The notes under the pieces: generated by a model | The model's database searches: none | The model's input: only the letters and a program-made list of their open reading frames with translations | What the model was told of the DNA's origin: nothing | Source of the DNA: Marinilabilia rubra | GTDB taxonomy: Bacteria > Bacteroidota > Bacteroidia > Bacteroidales > Marinilabiliaceae | DNA: 64,000 nucleotides | Reading direction: 5' to 3' | NCBI RefSeq assembly: GCF_003121985.1 | Contig: NZ_QEWP01000019.1 | Coordinates: 24,172-88,171, forward strand | Made by a program: the position numbers and the translations under genes | Part shown: piece after piece, positions 36,123-44,381 of the stretch | Layout of the letters: each line of letters starts with the position of its first letter | How positions within the stretch are numbered: the first letter of the stretch is position 1

Positions 36123-36137
36123 ACTATTTAGCCCTTA

Positions 36138-36292
36138 CAATAGATCGTTAGATTTTCAGACACCTGCCTGACGGCAGTCAGGAAAGATGCAAAGTAATTC
36201 GTACAATCCTGATATTATGTATTTCAACAACAAAACCCCATGCGCAAAAATTGCTGGATTGAAGCGCATTGAAAAAGTTCAACGGAGTATTA
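36138..36292 (+). repeat. Diverged copy of the family 3 repeat
   Basis: It begins CAATAGATCGTTAGATTTTC and ends AAAGTTCAACGGAGTATTA. A palindromic CCTGCCTGACGGCAGTCAGG sits at 36163-36182. The middle is unlike other copies. It lies 6 nt after the copy B target duplication. Confidence 0.6.
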
Positions 36293-36350
36293 CCCTGAAA
36301 AACTCCACATTATTTTGGCAAAAGGTTTTGGTTTTAAAGCCTATGGAGCA

Positions 36351-37481
36351 TTAGTCCAAAACATCGCGAAACACCATTCCCAAACTCTCTAAATCCTCAT
36401 TGCTGTGATAAGGTGACAGCGCAATACGAACAGCCCCGGCCGGGAAGGTTGACAAATACCGATGAGCCTGCGGAGCGCAATGGAGTCCTGCCCTTATTTC
36501 AATGTGGTAATTTTCATATAGGCGCCTGGCAATAGTTGAAGGTTTCAGACTTTCATACACCAACGAAAACAAGCTCCCTCTTTGATCAGGTTCATCAGCG
36601 GTTAAAATCCGCACACCTTTTATTTTCTTCAGTCCGGTTATCAGTTCATTCAAATGATTTTTAGTCCAGTTCGATTCAGGCTTATTGGCAATGGCTGCTG
36701 AAAGACCAGATATTCCAACTGTATTATGAGTTCCGGCTTCATATTTATCAGGTGCAAAAAGCGGCATTTCAAAACTTTCGGAACGGCTTCCGGTTCCTCC
36801 CCGCCAAAACGGGGGTAGGTCATCAGAACGTCTCACATAAAATCCGCCTGTCCCGGTTGGCCCCAAAAGGCCTTTATGCCCTGTAAATGCGATGAAATCT
36901 GCCCCCCAAAGATCTCCCTTCACATCAGTATTGCCTAATGATTGTGTAACATCCAGCATCAGGGGAATGTCGCCAATAAACCCGCTCACTTCTCCAACTG
37001 GCTGGACCAAGCCATTTACATTACTCTGATGATTGATAATCACCAGTTTCGTTTTGGGAGTTATTACCTGCGGAATTTTTTGCGGAATGATACACCCGTC
37101 TTCTGAGGCAGGCAGAAATTTCCAGGTTACATTGCGGGTTTGTTTCAGAAACTCAAGCGGCCGCATCACCGCGTTGTGCTCAAGTGGAGAAACCAAAACC
37201 TCACAATCATTAAGTTCCAGACCTGAAAGAACCGAGTTTATTCCCTGCGTGGCATTGGCTGTAAAAACAACATTGGCAGACTCCCTTACACCAAGCAGAT
37301 TTGCAATTTCATTACGGCACTCTTCCACCATCATAGAAGTTTGATACACCCTCCCGTAAGCAGCCCTGCCATAGGTTCCACCGCCATTCAGCAAAAAATC
37401 AGACATTGCTTCTGCAACCTCGGGTGGCTTTGGCCAGCTGGTACTGCCATTATCAAAATATGTATTTGAAAAATGAGGCAT
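36351..37481 (-). CDS. Class V aminotransferase, cysteine desulfurase type (TIGR01977-like)
   Basis: This 376-aa PLP enzyme is close to cysteine desulfurases found with selenium genes. It has the N-terminal YFDNGSTSWPKPPEV, PLP-binding LISPLEH-like SPLEHNAVMRP, DVTQSLGNTDVKGDLWGADFIAFTGHKG with the PLP Lys (about residues 193-220) and the active-site loop Cys in RAGLHCAPQAH near 336. It would release sulfur or selenium from cysteine or selenocysteine for SelD. It lies 6 nt after yedF. The gap to the DUF3343 gene is filled by two repeats. Confidence 0.88.
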   Translation of the reverse strand: MPHFSNTYFDNGSTSWPKPPEVAEAMSDFLLNGGGTYGRAAYGRVYQTSMMVEECRNEIANLLGVRESANVVFTANATQGINSVLSGLELNDCEVLVSPLEHNAVMRPLEFLKQTRNVTWKFLPASEDGCIIPQKIPQVITPKTKLVIINHQSNVNGLVQPVGEVSGFIGDIPLMLDVTQSLGNTDVKGDLWGADFIAFTGHKGLLGPTGTGGFYVRRSDDLPPFWRGGTGSRSESFEMPLFAPDKYEAGTHNTVGISGLSAAIANKPESNWTKNHLNELITGLKKIKGVRILTADEPDQRGSLFSLVYESLKPSTIARRLYENYHIEIRAGLHCAPQAHRYLSTFPAGAVRIALSPYHSNEDLESLGMVFRDVLD

Positions 37482-37487
37482 GTTTGT

Positions 37488-38108
37488 TTACAAATATACA
37501 ACATGGCCGGCTTCTGCCAATTTGGTTGCTATCTGATACATATTGCTGATGCGGCCAACACTTACCTTTTCTTTTATTTGATAGTAGTCGATACATGTAC
37601 CACAAACTATAATGCTTACGCCTTTATCTTCCAGCTCAGCCAAAGATTCAGAAGTATCTGTGTCTTTTAACGCCAACTTAACGCCACCATTATACATGAT
37701 AATGTGCGTAGGCAGATTATCCATGCCTTTTAAAGCATTAAAATAGCCGCGAATCAAAAGACTTCCTAGTTCTTCATCGCCTTCTCCCATGTTGGCTCCT
37801 CTAGCAACCACAACATAATTCGAGTCTTCAGGCATATTGTGAGGTATATTACAATATGCTTCAGGGTTGCCTTCTTTTCCGGAGGAAGTTTCTGCCGGCT
37901 TGGTGATTTCAATAAAATACTGTCCTTCCTTTTGGTCTGCAACCGGATTGGCTCCAAGGTCAGACAGAAAACTCATTAAATTTTGATAAGAAGTTTCATT
38001 ATCTGATATAACCAGCATCTTCTCTCCCTCTTTAACCTCTTTCATGGCATTCCGGGCCATAATCAGAGGTTCGGGACAAAGATGGCCTTTTGTATCAACT
38101 GTATGCAT
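37488..38108 (-). CDS. yedF: Selenium metabolism protein YedF
   Basis: This 206-aa protein fuses a TusA-like domain (residues 1-75, motif CPEPL with Cys11) to a DsrE-like domain (about 100-206) with RGANMGEGDEELGSLL and GVSIIVCGTCIDYY, whose Cys residues are well placed for persulfide or selenide transfer. This architecture matches TIGR03527 proteins of selenium clusters. It is thought to deliver selenium or sulfur, though its mechanism is not settled. It overlaps mnmH by 14 bp. Confidence 0.9.
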   Translation of the reverse strand: MHTVDTKGHLCPEPLIMARNAMKEVKEGEKMLVISDNETSYQNLMSFLSDLGANPVADQKEGQYFIEITKPAETSSGKEGNPEAYCNIPHNMPEDSNYVVVARGANMGEGDEELGSLLIRGYFNALKGMDNLPTHIIMYNGGVKLALKDTDTSESLAELEDKGVSIIVCGTCIDYYQIKEKVSVGRISNMYQIATKLAEAGHVVYL

Positions 38109-39132
38109 GACTAAATGTGTTTATTAGTTTGTTTGCCACCTGAACAGGATCGTCTTTTGCTTCCTTCAAAACAACAACAGGCTCATTTCTTTTCGAAAGT
38201 GAATTGGCATAACCTTTATCGTAATACTGCAAAGTTATATCTGCCACTTTATGGTAATCATATTCATCAAGAGCCTTCATAGCTTGCCTGGTTCTGAGTC
38301 CCCCCAGACGTTTTTGTATTTTTAAAACCGAATGGCACAACAACTCATTCTTAAAACAACCATATTCTTTAACCAAACGTTCTATTCGCAATTCCCTTGC
38401 AAGCTCATACATAACAAGAGGTGCTTCCATCATTTTATTAAACAACAAATCGGGAATAGAAACCTTACCGATAAAATGACTTTCTCCTTCAACCCATATA
38501 ATTTTCTCAGGCTTGAAGGTTCGGAATCGCTCATGAATATCATTTTCAAACTGCTCTGTGGTAGGTTGCTCCTCCTGCCCCAATGCGCCGAAAGCAGAAC
38601 CTTTATGATTGGCCAGTCCCTCAAGATCCAGCACCTGCTCACCTTTCTCAGCCAGGGAATCCAAAACCTCCGTTTTCCCACTCCCGGTAGGCCCGCCAAT
38701 AACCACAAAGTTCCAGTTTTTGCTTTCCAGCTCACTTCTGAAATGCGCCCTGTAAGCTTTGTATCCTCCTTCAAGTACAGAAGCTTTAAGTCCGGCAGTC
38801 CTGAACAACCAGGCCATGCTTCCGCTGCGCATTCCGCCGCGCCAGCAATGCACCAGAACAGATCCCTCAACAGCCAATCTCGCAGCCTCCCTGGCAAATC
38901 CGGCCATTTTGGGACCTACAAACTCAAGTCCTTTCAAGACCGCCTGATTGCGACCTTCTTTTTTATAGAGGGTTCCTACTTCCGCCCTTTCTTCATTCGA
39001 AAAAATGGGCATATTTATGGCACCGGGAATATGCCCCTGGGCAAATTCACCTGGCGTCCGGACATCAACAACAGGATATTGTCCGGATGCTTTTAGAAAG
39101 TTGGCAGGACTAAGTGATGAACTTTCCGGCAT
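38095..39132 (-). CDS. mnmH: tRNA 2-selenouridine synthase
   Basis: This 345-aa enzyme replaces sulfur by selenium in 2-thiouridine at tRNA wobble position 34. It has an N-terminal rhodanese domain with active-site Cys96 in VHCWRGGMRSGSMAWLF, and a P-loop domain with GGPTGSGKT at residues 146-154. The WVEGESHFIGKVSIP region is typical of MnmH/SelU. It is first in the selenium cluster and explains why selD is needed here. The thiolated substrate would be made by MnmA, also encoded in this window. Confidence 0.94.
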   Translation of the reverse strand: MPESSSLSPANFLKASGQYPVVDVRTPGEFAQGHIPGAINMPIFSNEERAEVGTLYKKEGRNQAVLKGLEFVGPKMAGFAREAARLAVEGSVLVHCWRGGMRSGSMAWLFRTAGLKASVLEGGYKAYRAHFRSELESKNWNFVVIGGPTGSGKTEVLDSLAEKGEQVLDLEGLANHKGSAFGALGQEEQPTTEQFENDIHERFRTFKPEKIIWVEGESHFIGKVSIPDLLFNKMMEAPLVMYELARELRIERLVKEYGCFKNELLCHSVLKIQKRLGGLRTRQAMKALDEYDYHKVADITLQYYDKGYANSLSKRNEPVVVLKEAKDDPVQVANKLINTFSHAYS

Positions 39133-39185
39133 AAATTAAATTTGAATCAACAAACCCCCAACTTGTTAATAAGGAGTTTAATTAG

Positions 39186-39358
39186 AGTCCGTTTATAAAC
39201 TCTCCAACATTAATTGAGTGCGCTTGTGTTTGTTTAGAAAGTTCCATTTGCAATCCCGAGTCTTCGGGAGCAAAGTCCGAAAATACGGAGTTTACTGATG
39301 TAACTGAGTAATTTTCGGGCAAGCGTAACGACGCAAATGGTACTTTATGGACAAACAC
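39186..39358 (+). mobile_element. MITE-like element, family 1, copy C (173 bp)
   Basis: The left end AGTCCGTTTATAAACTC and inverted right end GTGTTTGTCCATAAAG match the other copies. TAATTA flanks it (39179-39184 and 39359-39364). The interior hairpin arms CCGAAAAT/ATTTTCGG are kept, and ATCCCGAGTCTTCGGGA (39253-39269) is inserted at the position where copy A has none. Confidence 0.78.
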
Positions 39359-39378
39359 TAATTACTCTAAACCAGAAA

Positions 39379-39819
39379 TTACAAAGTCACACTCCAGGTA
39401 TCATCCATATGATTCTTCCAGTCGCTGTACTTTTCATCTCCACCTCTGACCTTCCAGTCAGAATCAATCGTCAATCTTGAACTGATACCTCCACGTGGGT
39501 TACAAAGCATTACAAGCCGAATGCGGTCAGGCTTGTATACTTCCATCAGATGGTCGTAAAAGACGTTGATCAAACGCTCATAAGAAACTGTTATATTTCT
39601 GAGTGCCTGAACATACATCTTCAATGATTTCAACTCAATAATCCGGTCGGTAGGATAAAATGTAATGTAAACATCAGCAAAATCGGGCTGATCTTTTACG
39701 CCCAAAAAGGTAAACTCAGGAATCTTGACTTTAATTTCGTAAGCCTGGCCGGTTGGATTCGGCAAGGATTTCAAAATACTTTTGTCAATGTCTTTGTAAG
39801 TTAAAACTTTTTCTGCCAT
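39379..39819 (-). CDS. QueF-family (T-fold) protein lacking the catalytic cysteine
   Basis: This 146-aa protein is similar to preQ0 reductase QueF: IPEFTFLGVKDQPDFADVYI, IIELKSLKMYVQALRN and LCNPRGGISSRLTID. In QueF the first segment reads FT(S/A)LCPxTGQPDF, with the Cys that forms the thioimide. Here Gly40 (or a gap) stands in its place, and no Cys occurs in the segment; the Asp (QPD, residue 46), KSLK and RGGIS remain. The FHE motif is changed to SYE. It is therefore unlikely to reduce preQ0 in the usual way. It may bind a pterin or deazaguanine, or do something new. It has no queuosine genes nearby. Confidence 0.8.
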   Translation of the reverse strand: MAEKVLTYKDIDKSILKSLPNPTGQAYEIKVKIPEFTFLGVKDQPDFADVYITFYPTDRIIELKSLKMYVQALRNITVSYERLINVFYDHLMEVYKPDRIRLVMLCNPRGGISSRLTIDSDWKVRGGDEKYSDWKNHMDDTWSVTL

Positions 39820-39988
39820 GACTATTATATTTTTCTGTTCTAATTATCAAACTCTTTAACAATCCGGGCATCTCAAAGAAAGGATTCCGAAACCAACTTA
39901 TTCCGGAGTATTAGAGAACAACATTCTGATGAAGATTAATTTGTGCGAAAGCAACTTCCCGGCTTGCAAAACTTAAATAAAAATCTCA

Positions 39989-40149
39989 GAAACTGTTTAA
40001 ATTTTGTTTTTGGAAGATGTTTTTGAAGAATTGAATTCTTAGACAAATCAAAATTGACACGAATAGCAACGCTATATTAAGGAAATTTTGACGAAGTATA
40101 AGAGCTCAAGACCAGAAAACATCCCAAAGGATAAAACTTAAACAATTTC
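39989..40149 (+). mobile_element. MITE-like element, family 2, copy b (161 bp)
   Basis: It is nearly identical to 10427-10586. The ends are GAAACTGTTTAAATT and ACTTAAACAATTTC. A 3-bp direct repeat TCA flanks it (39986-39988 and 40150-40152). It lies in the gap 39820-40242 upstream of rlmD, which otherwise shows only the rlmD promoter. Confidence 0.72.
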
Positions 40150-40208
40150 TCAGCAAAGGTAACAATTTAAGAGATACAAAAAGATTAGTGAATGTAAGCT
40201 GTTTCACA

Positions 40209-40216
40209 TATCTTTG
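40209..40216 (+). promoter_or_regulatory. -7 box of the rlmD promoter
   Basis: TATCTTTG matches TAnnTTTG. A weak TTAG lies about 20 nt upstream in place of TTTG. It is 26 nt before the GTG start. Confidence 0.5.
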
Positions 40217-40242
40217 CGCGCGAAAACCAGAAAATATATCCA

Positions 40243-41652
40243 GTGGGACGTTCAAGAAAAAAGAAGCCTTTGCTCGAGAGAGTGGTGATAAGCGATGTAG
40301 CAGCCGAGGGAAAAGCCCTGGGAAAAGTCAATGAGACAGTTGTATTTGTTCCATTGGCAGCTCCCGGAGACATAGTAGATGTTCAGGTAACCAAAAAGAG
40401 AAAAAAATATTACGAAGGAAGGCCCGTACGGTTTCACCATCTCTCCGAAATGAGAAGTGAACCGTTTTGCGATCACTTCGGGACTTGTGGCGGATGCAAA
40501 TGGCAACATATTCCTTACAGTGAACAGGTTAAATTCAAGGAACGGGAAGTTTTAAGTAATCTTCAGAGAATCGGAAAAGTAGAATTACCGGACATCAGTC
40601 CGATCCTTCCTTCACCGGACGAACGTTTTTATCGAAATAAATTGGAATTTACATTTTCCAATAAACGTTGGCTTTCCATAGAGGAGATGGAATCTGATGA
40701 GATTATTGAAAACAAAAACGGGGTTGGATTTCATATTCCCGGTATGTTCGACAAAGTCATAGATATTAAGGAATGCCATCTTCAGCGTCAACCATCCAAC
40801 GAAATAAGAATGGCCATTCGCAATTTTGCGTTGAAAAACCAATGGCCTTTTTTCGACCTCAGAGCTCAGGAAGGCTTTCTTAGAACCTTGGTTATACGTA
40901 CCAGTTCAACAGGTGAAACCATGGTTATAGTTGTTTTCTTTCATGAAGATGAGGAGAAACGCAAGCTCCTTTTCGAGCATTTGGAAGAAAAATTCCCCGA
41001 AATTACTTCATGGATGTATGTCATCAACGAAAAAGCGAACGACACCATCACCGACCAGGAAGTAATCCTTCAAAATGGGCGCGATCATATTTTTGAAGAG
41101 ATGGAAGGTCTGAAATTTAAGATCGGCCCGAAATCTTTCTATCAGACCAACTCCAAACAGGCATATACGCTTTATAAAGTAGCAAGAGATTTTGCCGGAT
41201 TAACCGGCAACGAAGTGGTCTACGATCTTTATACAGGCACCGGTACCATCGCCAATTTTGTAGCTAAGCAAGCGAAAAAAGTGGTGGGTATTGAATATGT
41301 TCCTGAGGCCATTGAAGATGCCCATCTAAATTCGAAAATGAACAGTATAAACAATACAAAATTTTTCGCCGGGGATATGAAAGACCTCCTGAAGCACGAC
41401 CTTTTTCAAAAAGAAGGTTTTCCGGATGTCATTATTACCGATCCCCCAAGAGCCGGAATGCATGAGGATGTGGTACAAACCATTCTTAATACAGCTCCCG
41501 GAAAAATTGTATATGTAAGCTGTAATTCAGCAACTCAAGCCAGGGACCTCAATCTCCTTGACGCACGATATAAAGTCACAGCTATTCAACCGGTGGATAT
41601 GTTTCCACACACCCATCACGTAGAAAATGTTGTTTTGCTGGAGCGCCGTTAA
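40243..41652 (+). CDS. rlmD: 23S rRNA (uracil-C5) methyltransferase, RlmD/TrmA family
   Basis: The start is GTG at 40243 (469 aa), placed just after the -7 box and giving the usual MGRSRKKKPLLE opening. A TRAM RNA-binding domain covers residues about 10-65. A 4Fe-4S site is formed by CDHFGTCGGCKWQH (near 78-91) and a later Cys. The SAM-binding domain has VYDLYTGTGTIANFVA near 325 and the catalytic VSCNSATQARDL (Cys near 425) and TDPPRAGMHEDV. It methylates uridine in RNA at C5; the exact position (U1939 or another) is by homology. Confidence 0.9.
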   Translation: MGRSRKKKPLLERVVISDVAAEGKALGKVNETVVFVPLAAPGDIVDVQVTKKRKKYYEGRPVRFHHLSEMRSEPFCDHFGTCGGCKWQHIPYSEQVKFKEREVLSNLQRIGKVELPDISPILPSPDERFYRNKLEFTFSNKRWLSIEEMESDEIIENKNGVGFHIPGMFDKVIDIKECHLQRQPSNEIRMAIRNFALKNQWPFFDLRAQEGFLRTLVIRTSSTGETMVIVVFFHEDEEKRKLLFEHLEEKFPEITSWMYVINEKANDTITDQEVILQNGRDHIFEEMEGLKFKIGPKSFYQTNSKQAYTLYKVARDFAGLTGNEVVYDLYTGTGTIANFVAKQAKKVVGIEYVPEAIEDAHLNSKMNSINNTKFFAGDMKDLLKHDLFQKEGFPDVIITDPPRAGMHEDVVQTILNTAPGKIVYVSCNSATQARDLNLLDARYKVTAIQPVDMFPHTHHVENVVLLERR

Positions 41653-41823
41653 AAGATCATGAACTTTTTGACACAAGGGGATGTTTCTTTAAATAAATTT
41701 AGTGCCTTTCCCAAGGTCCTGTTTTCGAAAATCCAAAATATTTGATTATCACACAGGGCTTTCTGAACAGACATTAATTCATTATTCAAAGGTCAAAGTT
41801 TTTAATATAAAAAGAAACAACCA

Positions 41824-42591
41824 ATGTTAGCAATATTATCCCCGGCCAAAAAGCTTGATTTCAAATCGGATTTACCCCAAAAAAAGAACACACAAATCCG
41901 TTTCCCGTATGAAGCAGCAGAACTGGTTGACAAATTAAGAAGCTATTCTCCGAAACAACTGATGGGCCTAATGAGCATCAGCCAAAACCTGGCAGATCTC
42001 AATGCCGGGCGTTTTCACCAATGGCACTGGCCCTATGAGGAAAAAGAAGGACGCCAGGCCATTTTTGCTTTCAACGGAGAAGCTTACAACGGACTGGATG
42101 CCTACTCCCTAAACAGCAAAGAAACAGATGCGGCACAGCAACACTTACGCATTTTATCAGGGCTTTACGGCCTTTTGCGCCCCCTTGATCTTATCCTTCC
42201 CTACAGGTTGGAGATGGGAACCAAACTTGAAAACAAAAAAGGGAAAGACCTGTATAAGTTTTGGGGCGACAAAATAACAGAGCAACTGAATGACGACCTG
42301 AATAAAGGAAATCATAAAGCTTTAGTCAATCTGGCCAGTCAGGAATATTTCAAATCCATTGCTTCTGATAAAATCTCAAAACCTATCATCACCCCGGTTT
42401 TTAAAGAGAACAAAAACGGCCGGTACAAAGTAATCAGTGTCTACGCCAAAAAAGCCCGGGGCATGATGGTAAGATTCATCGTTCAAAATCAACTTACCGA
42501 CCCGGAAGAGCTAAAGGCTTTTAACATTGATGGGTACCACTTCAACAACGATCTTTCGGATGGAAATGAAATGGTCTTTACCCGACATTAA
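41824..42591 (+). CDS. yaaA: Peroxide stress protein YaaA (DUF328)
   Basis: This 255-aa protein matches YaaA: MLAILSPAKKLDF at the start, then LMSISQNLADLNAGRF, AIFAFNGEAYNGLDAYSL, LRILSGLYGLLRPLDLI and the C-terminal GMMVRFIVQNQL and FNNDLSDGNEMVFTR. In E. coli it lowers free iron and DNA damage during peroxide stress, and the fold binds DNA. It stands alone. Length is standard. Confidence 0.93.
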   Translation: MLAILSPAKKLDFKSDLPQKKNTQIRFPYEAAELVDKLRSYSPKQLMGLMSISQNLADLNAGRFHQWHWPYEEKEGRQAIFAFNGEAYNGLDAYSLNSKETDAAQQHLRILSGLYGLLRPLDLILPYRLEMGTKLENKKGKDLYKFWGDKITEQLNDDLNKGNHKALVNLASQEYFKSIASDKISKPIITPVFKENKNGRYKVISVYAKKARGMMVRFIVQNQLTDPEELKAFNIDGYHFNNDLSDGNEMVFTRH

Positions 42592-42797
42592 TTGAATATT
42601 CCCAAAGACAACGTTCAGGCAGGAGTCTCAATTATCTGACCGGAAGAATTTGCTCCATAAAAATAAAATCTATTATTGCAGAATATCCGGTATTTATAAA
42701 AACGGATTAACAGGAGGCATCAGTGAAAAAAGTCATTTTTTTTCTGAAATTTCCCTGTTTTTTCCTTAACTTTTGATAAAACAAAACCTTTGTTATT

Positions 42798-43511
42798 ATG
42801 AGCAACATAAACTATATTGAGCATTATGGAAATCTTCTAAAACAGGAAACCCTGCGCACCCTTGAAGATAAGACCTGGCCCAACACATTTGTACTTGAAG
42901 CACCGGAACCTTTTCCGGGTTTTTTCAATTATTATTCCGATCATCCCGTTGACAGTAAACCACTTTACATCTATTTCGTCTTAAAGAGACTTTATACGTT
43001 GGAAGAAATCACAAGGGCCACACAAAACATTCAAAAATACTTTGAAACTGAATTCAATGCCACGCCCGGAGTTGTTAGCATTTACAACCGTCAGTTCCAT
43101 GTCATCCGCGTTCGACATCTGGATAGTTTCTCTCAGATATCGGACCTCCAGGCAGGGTATATGGATCAGGGTATTCAGTTTAAAAGCAGGCCCAACAGAA
43201 AAGTGGAAGGACCTGCTGTGATAAGAGTAAAAAAATTCTTTATACTCGATGAGCAGGAAAAAGGCTTATTCTTCGACATGATCGAAAAAGACCATGGTTA
43301 CTTCCTTATCCCAAAACAATTAACATGGAAACATTTCGAAGACATCACCCGCAAGGTGAAATTCAATTGGGAAAAGCCATTTTTCGATGCTGCTATTGGT
43401 CACTTCCATGTTAAGTTTGGCATTCAGGATATGATTCGTATTTATTATCCTGAGATGAGCCTCGAGTATCTAAGGGAAGTTAGAAAGAAGTATCTGGAAA
43501 GAATAAAATAA
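42798..43511 (+). CDS. Conserved-looking protein of unknown function
   Basis: I do not recognise this 237-aa protein. It has no signal peptide or membrane segment and is rich in aromatic residues (Phe, Tyr, Trp), with alternating charged helices. Segments such as PFPGFFNYYSDHPVDSKPLYIY near 35-57 and GHFHVKFGIQDMIRIYYP near 203-220 look like structured, conserved motifs. A cytosolic role is likely. It is followed by a terminator shared with the convergent ung gene. Confidence 0.75.
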   Translation: MSNINYIEHYGNLLKQETLRTLEDKTWPNTFVLEAPEPFPGFFNYYSDHPVDSKPLYIYFVLKRLYTLEEITRATQNIQKYFETEFNATPGVVSIYNRQFHVIRVRHLDSFSQISDLQAGYMDQGIQFKSRPNRKVEGPAVIRVKKFFILDEQEKGLFFDMIEKDHGYFLIPKQLTWKHFEDITRKVKFNWEKPFFDAAIGHFHVKFGIQDMIRIYYPEMSLEYLREVRKKYLERIK

Positions 43512-43515
43512 CAAT

Positions 43516-43549
43516 AAAAACGGCTGCGAAATCACAGCCGTTTTTTATT
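43516..43549. terminator. Bidirectional terminator between the unknown gene and ung
   Basis: AAAAACGGCTG pairs with CAGCCGTTTTTT. A-run on one side and T-run on the other serve both directions. Confidence 0.87.
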
Positions 43550-43551
43550 TG

Positions 43552-44265
43552 TCATCCCAGCCAGTCAATTAACCCGGAGGTTTCGGCAAAAACATTTTTT
43601 TCTCCGAACAGAAAATCGTTAGGACGCTTATGGCAGATCATTGGATGAGTGGTCTCAATGCTGTTCTTCAGGTTGATGTGATCAACGGCTTCTTTGGCTT
43701 TATTTCCCCAAAGGAACCAGTTCAACGAAGGATTGGCATTATTAACATAACTCAACAAGCTATCAGTGAAAGGTTTCCATATCTTAGAGTGGCTGCCCGG
43801 GTTCCCTATCCGGCAAGAAAAAGAAGTATTCAGCAAAAGAACACCTTGTTTTTCCCAGTGTTTAAAAAGTTGATGGGGAGGAAGCAATTTAAATTTGCCA
43901 TCGAGTAATTCCTTTTTAATTTCATTAAATGTTTTGAAGTTCCCATTCTGAGCCACGTACAAGGCTCTAACAATATTTCGCAAACTGGTATTCCTGAAAG
44001 TTTCAGTCCAGCTTTTTAATGGTCCCACTTCAAACGCGCGCCCGGTTGCCACGCCCTGCTGTGGATAAGGATCCTGACCAATGATAATAACCTTTGCAGC
44101 ATGCAGGTCGAGTTGAAAAAAGCGCAACATCCTTTCAGGAAGGGGCGTTAGAGACTCAGCCTCTTCCATGGACAAACGGTTCTCAATATCGCTCAACAAT
44201 TTGTAGGTGTTTTCGTTAAAAAAATTTTGCCAGGAAGGGCTTATGTCTTTCGGAATTATCTGCAT
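43552..44265 (-). CDS. ung: Uracil-DNA glycosylase
   Basis: This 237-aa repair enzyme removes uracil from DNA. Catalytic Asp65 lies in VIIIGQDPYPQQGVATGRAFEV (residues 59-80), and SLRNIVRALY and LLNTSFSCRIGNPGSHS match family 1 motifs. The usual GQDPYH reads GQDPYP, and the C-terminal HPSPLS motif reads HPMICHKRPND. The His is kept, but the DNA-minor-groove loop is unusual. It resembles a variant group of Ung seen in Bacteroidota and Firmicutes. Activity is likely but not certain. Confidence 0.85.
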   Translation of the reverse strand: MQIIPKDISPSWQNFFNENTYKLLSDIENRLSMEEAESLTPLPERMLRFFQLDLHAAKVIIIGQDPYPQQGVATGRAFEVGPLKSWTETFRNTSLRNIVRALYVAQNGNFKTFNEIKKELLDGKFKLLPPHQLFKHWEKQGVLLLNTSFSCRIGNPGSHSKIWKPFTDSLLSYVNNANPSLNWFLWGNKAKEAVDHINLKNSIETTHPMICHKRPNDFLFGEKNVFAETSGLIDWLG

Positions 44266-44381
44266 AATATATATACCTAAAGAAATTTCAAGCCAAAGAT
44301 AAACAATCTGCTTTTGGTAACAATTTTAACCTTGTGGTGAACTGCAATTAATGCTGTTTTGTTAGTTTTGAAAACAAAAAA

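Noticed and set aside
38332..39096. 254-aa open frame opposite mnmH
   Set aside because: It is antisense to a strong gene, has no recognisable domain and is a shadow of mnmH codon usage.
39379..39819. Ordinary QueF reductase
   Set aside because: The segment that should hold the catalytic Cys reads LGVKDQPDF, so that label would mislead.
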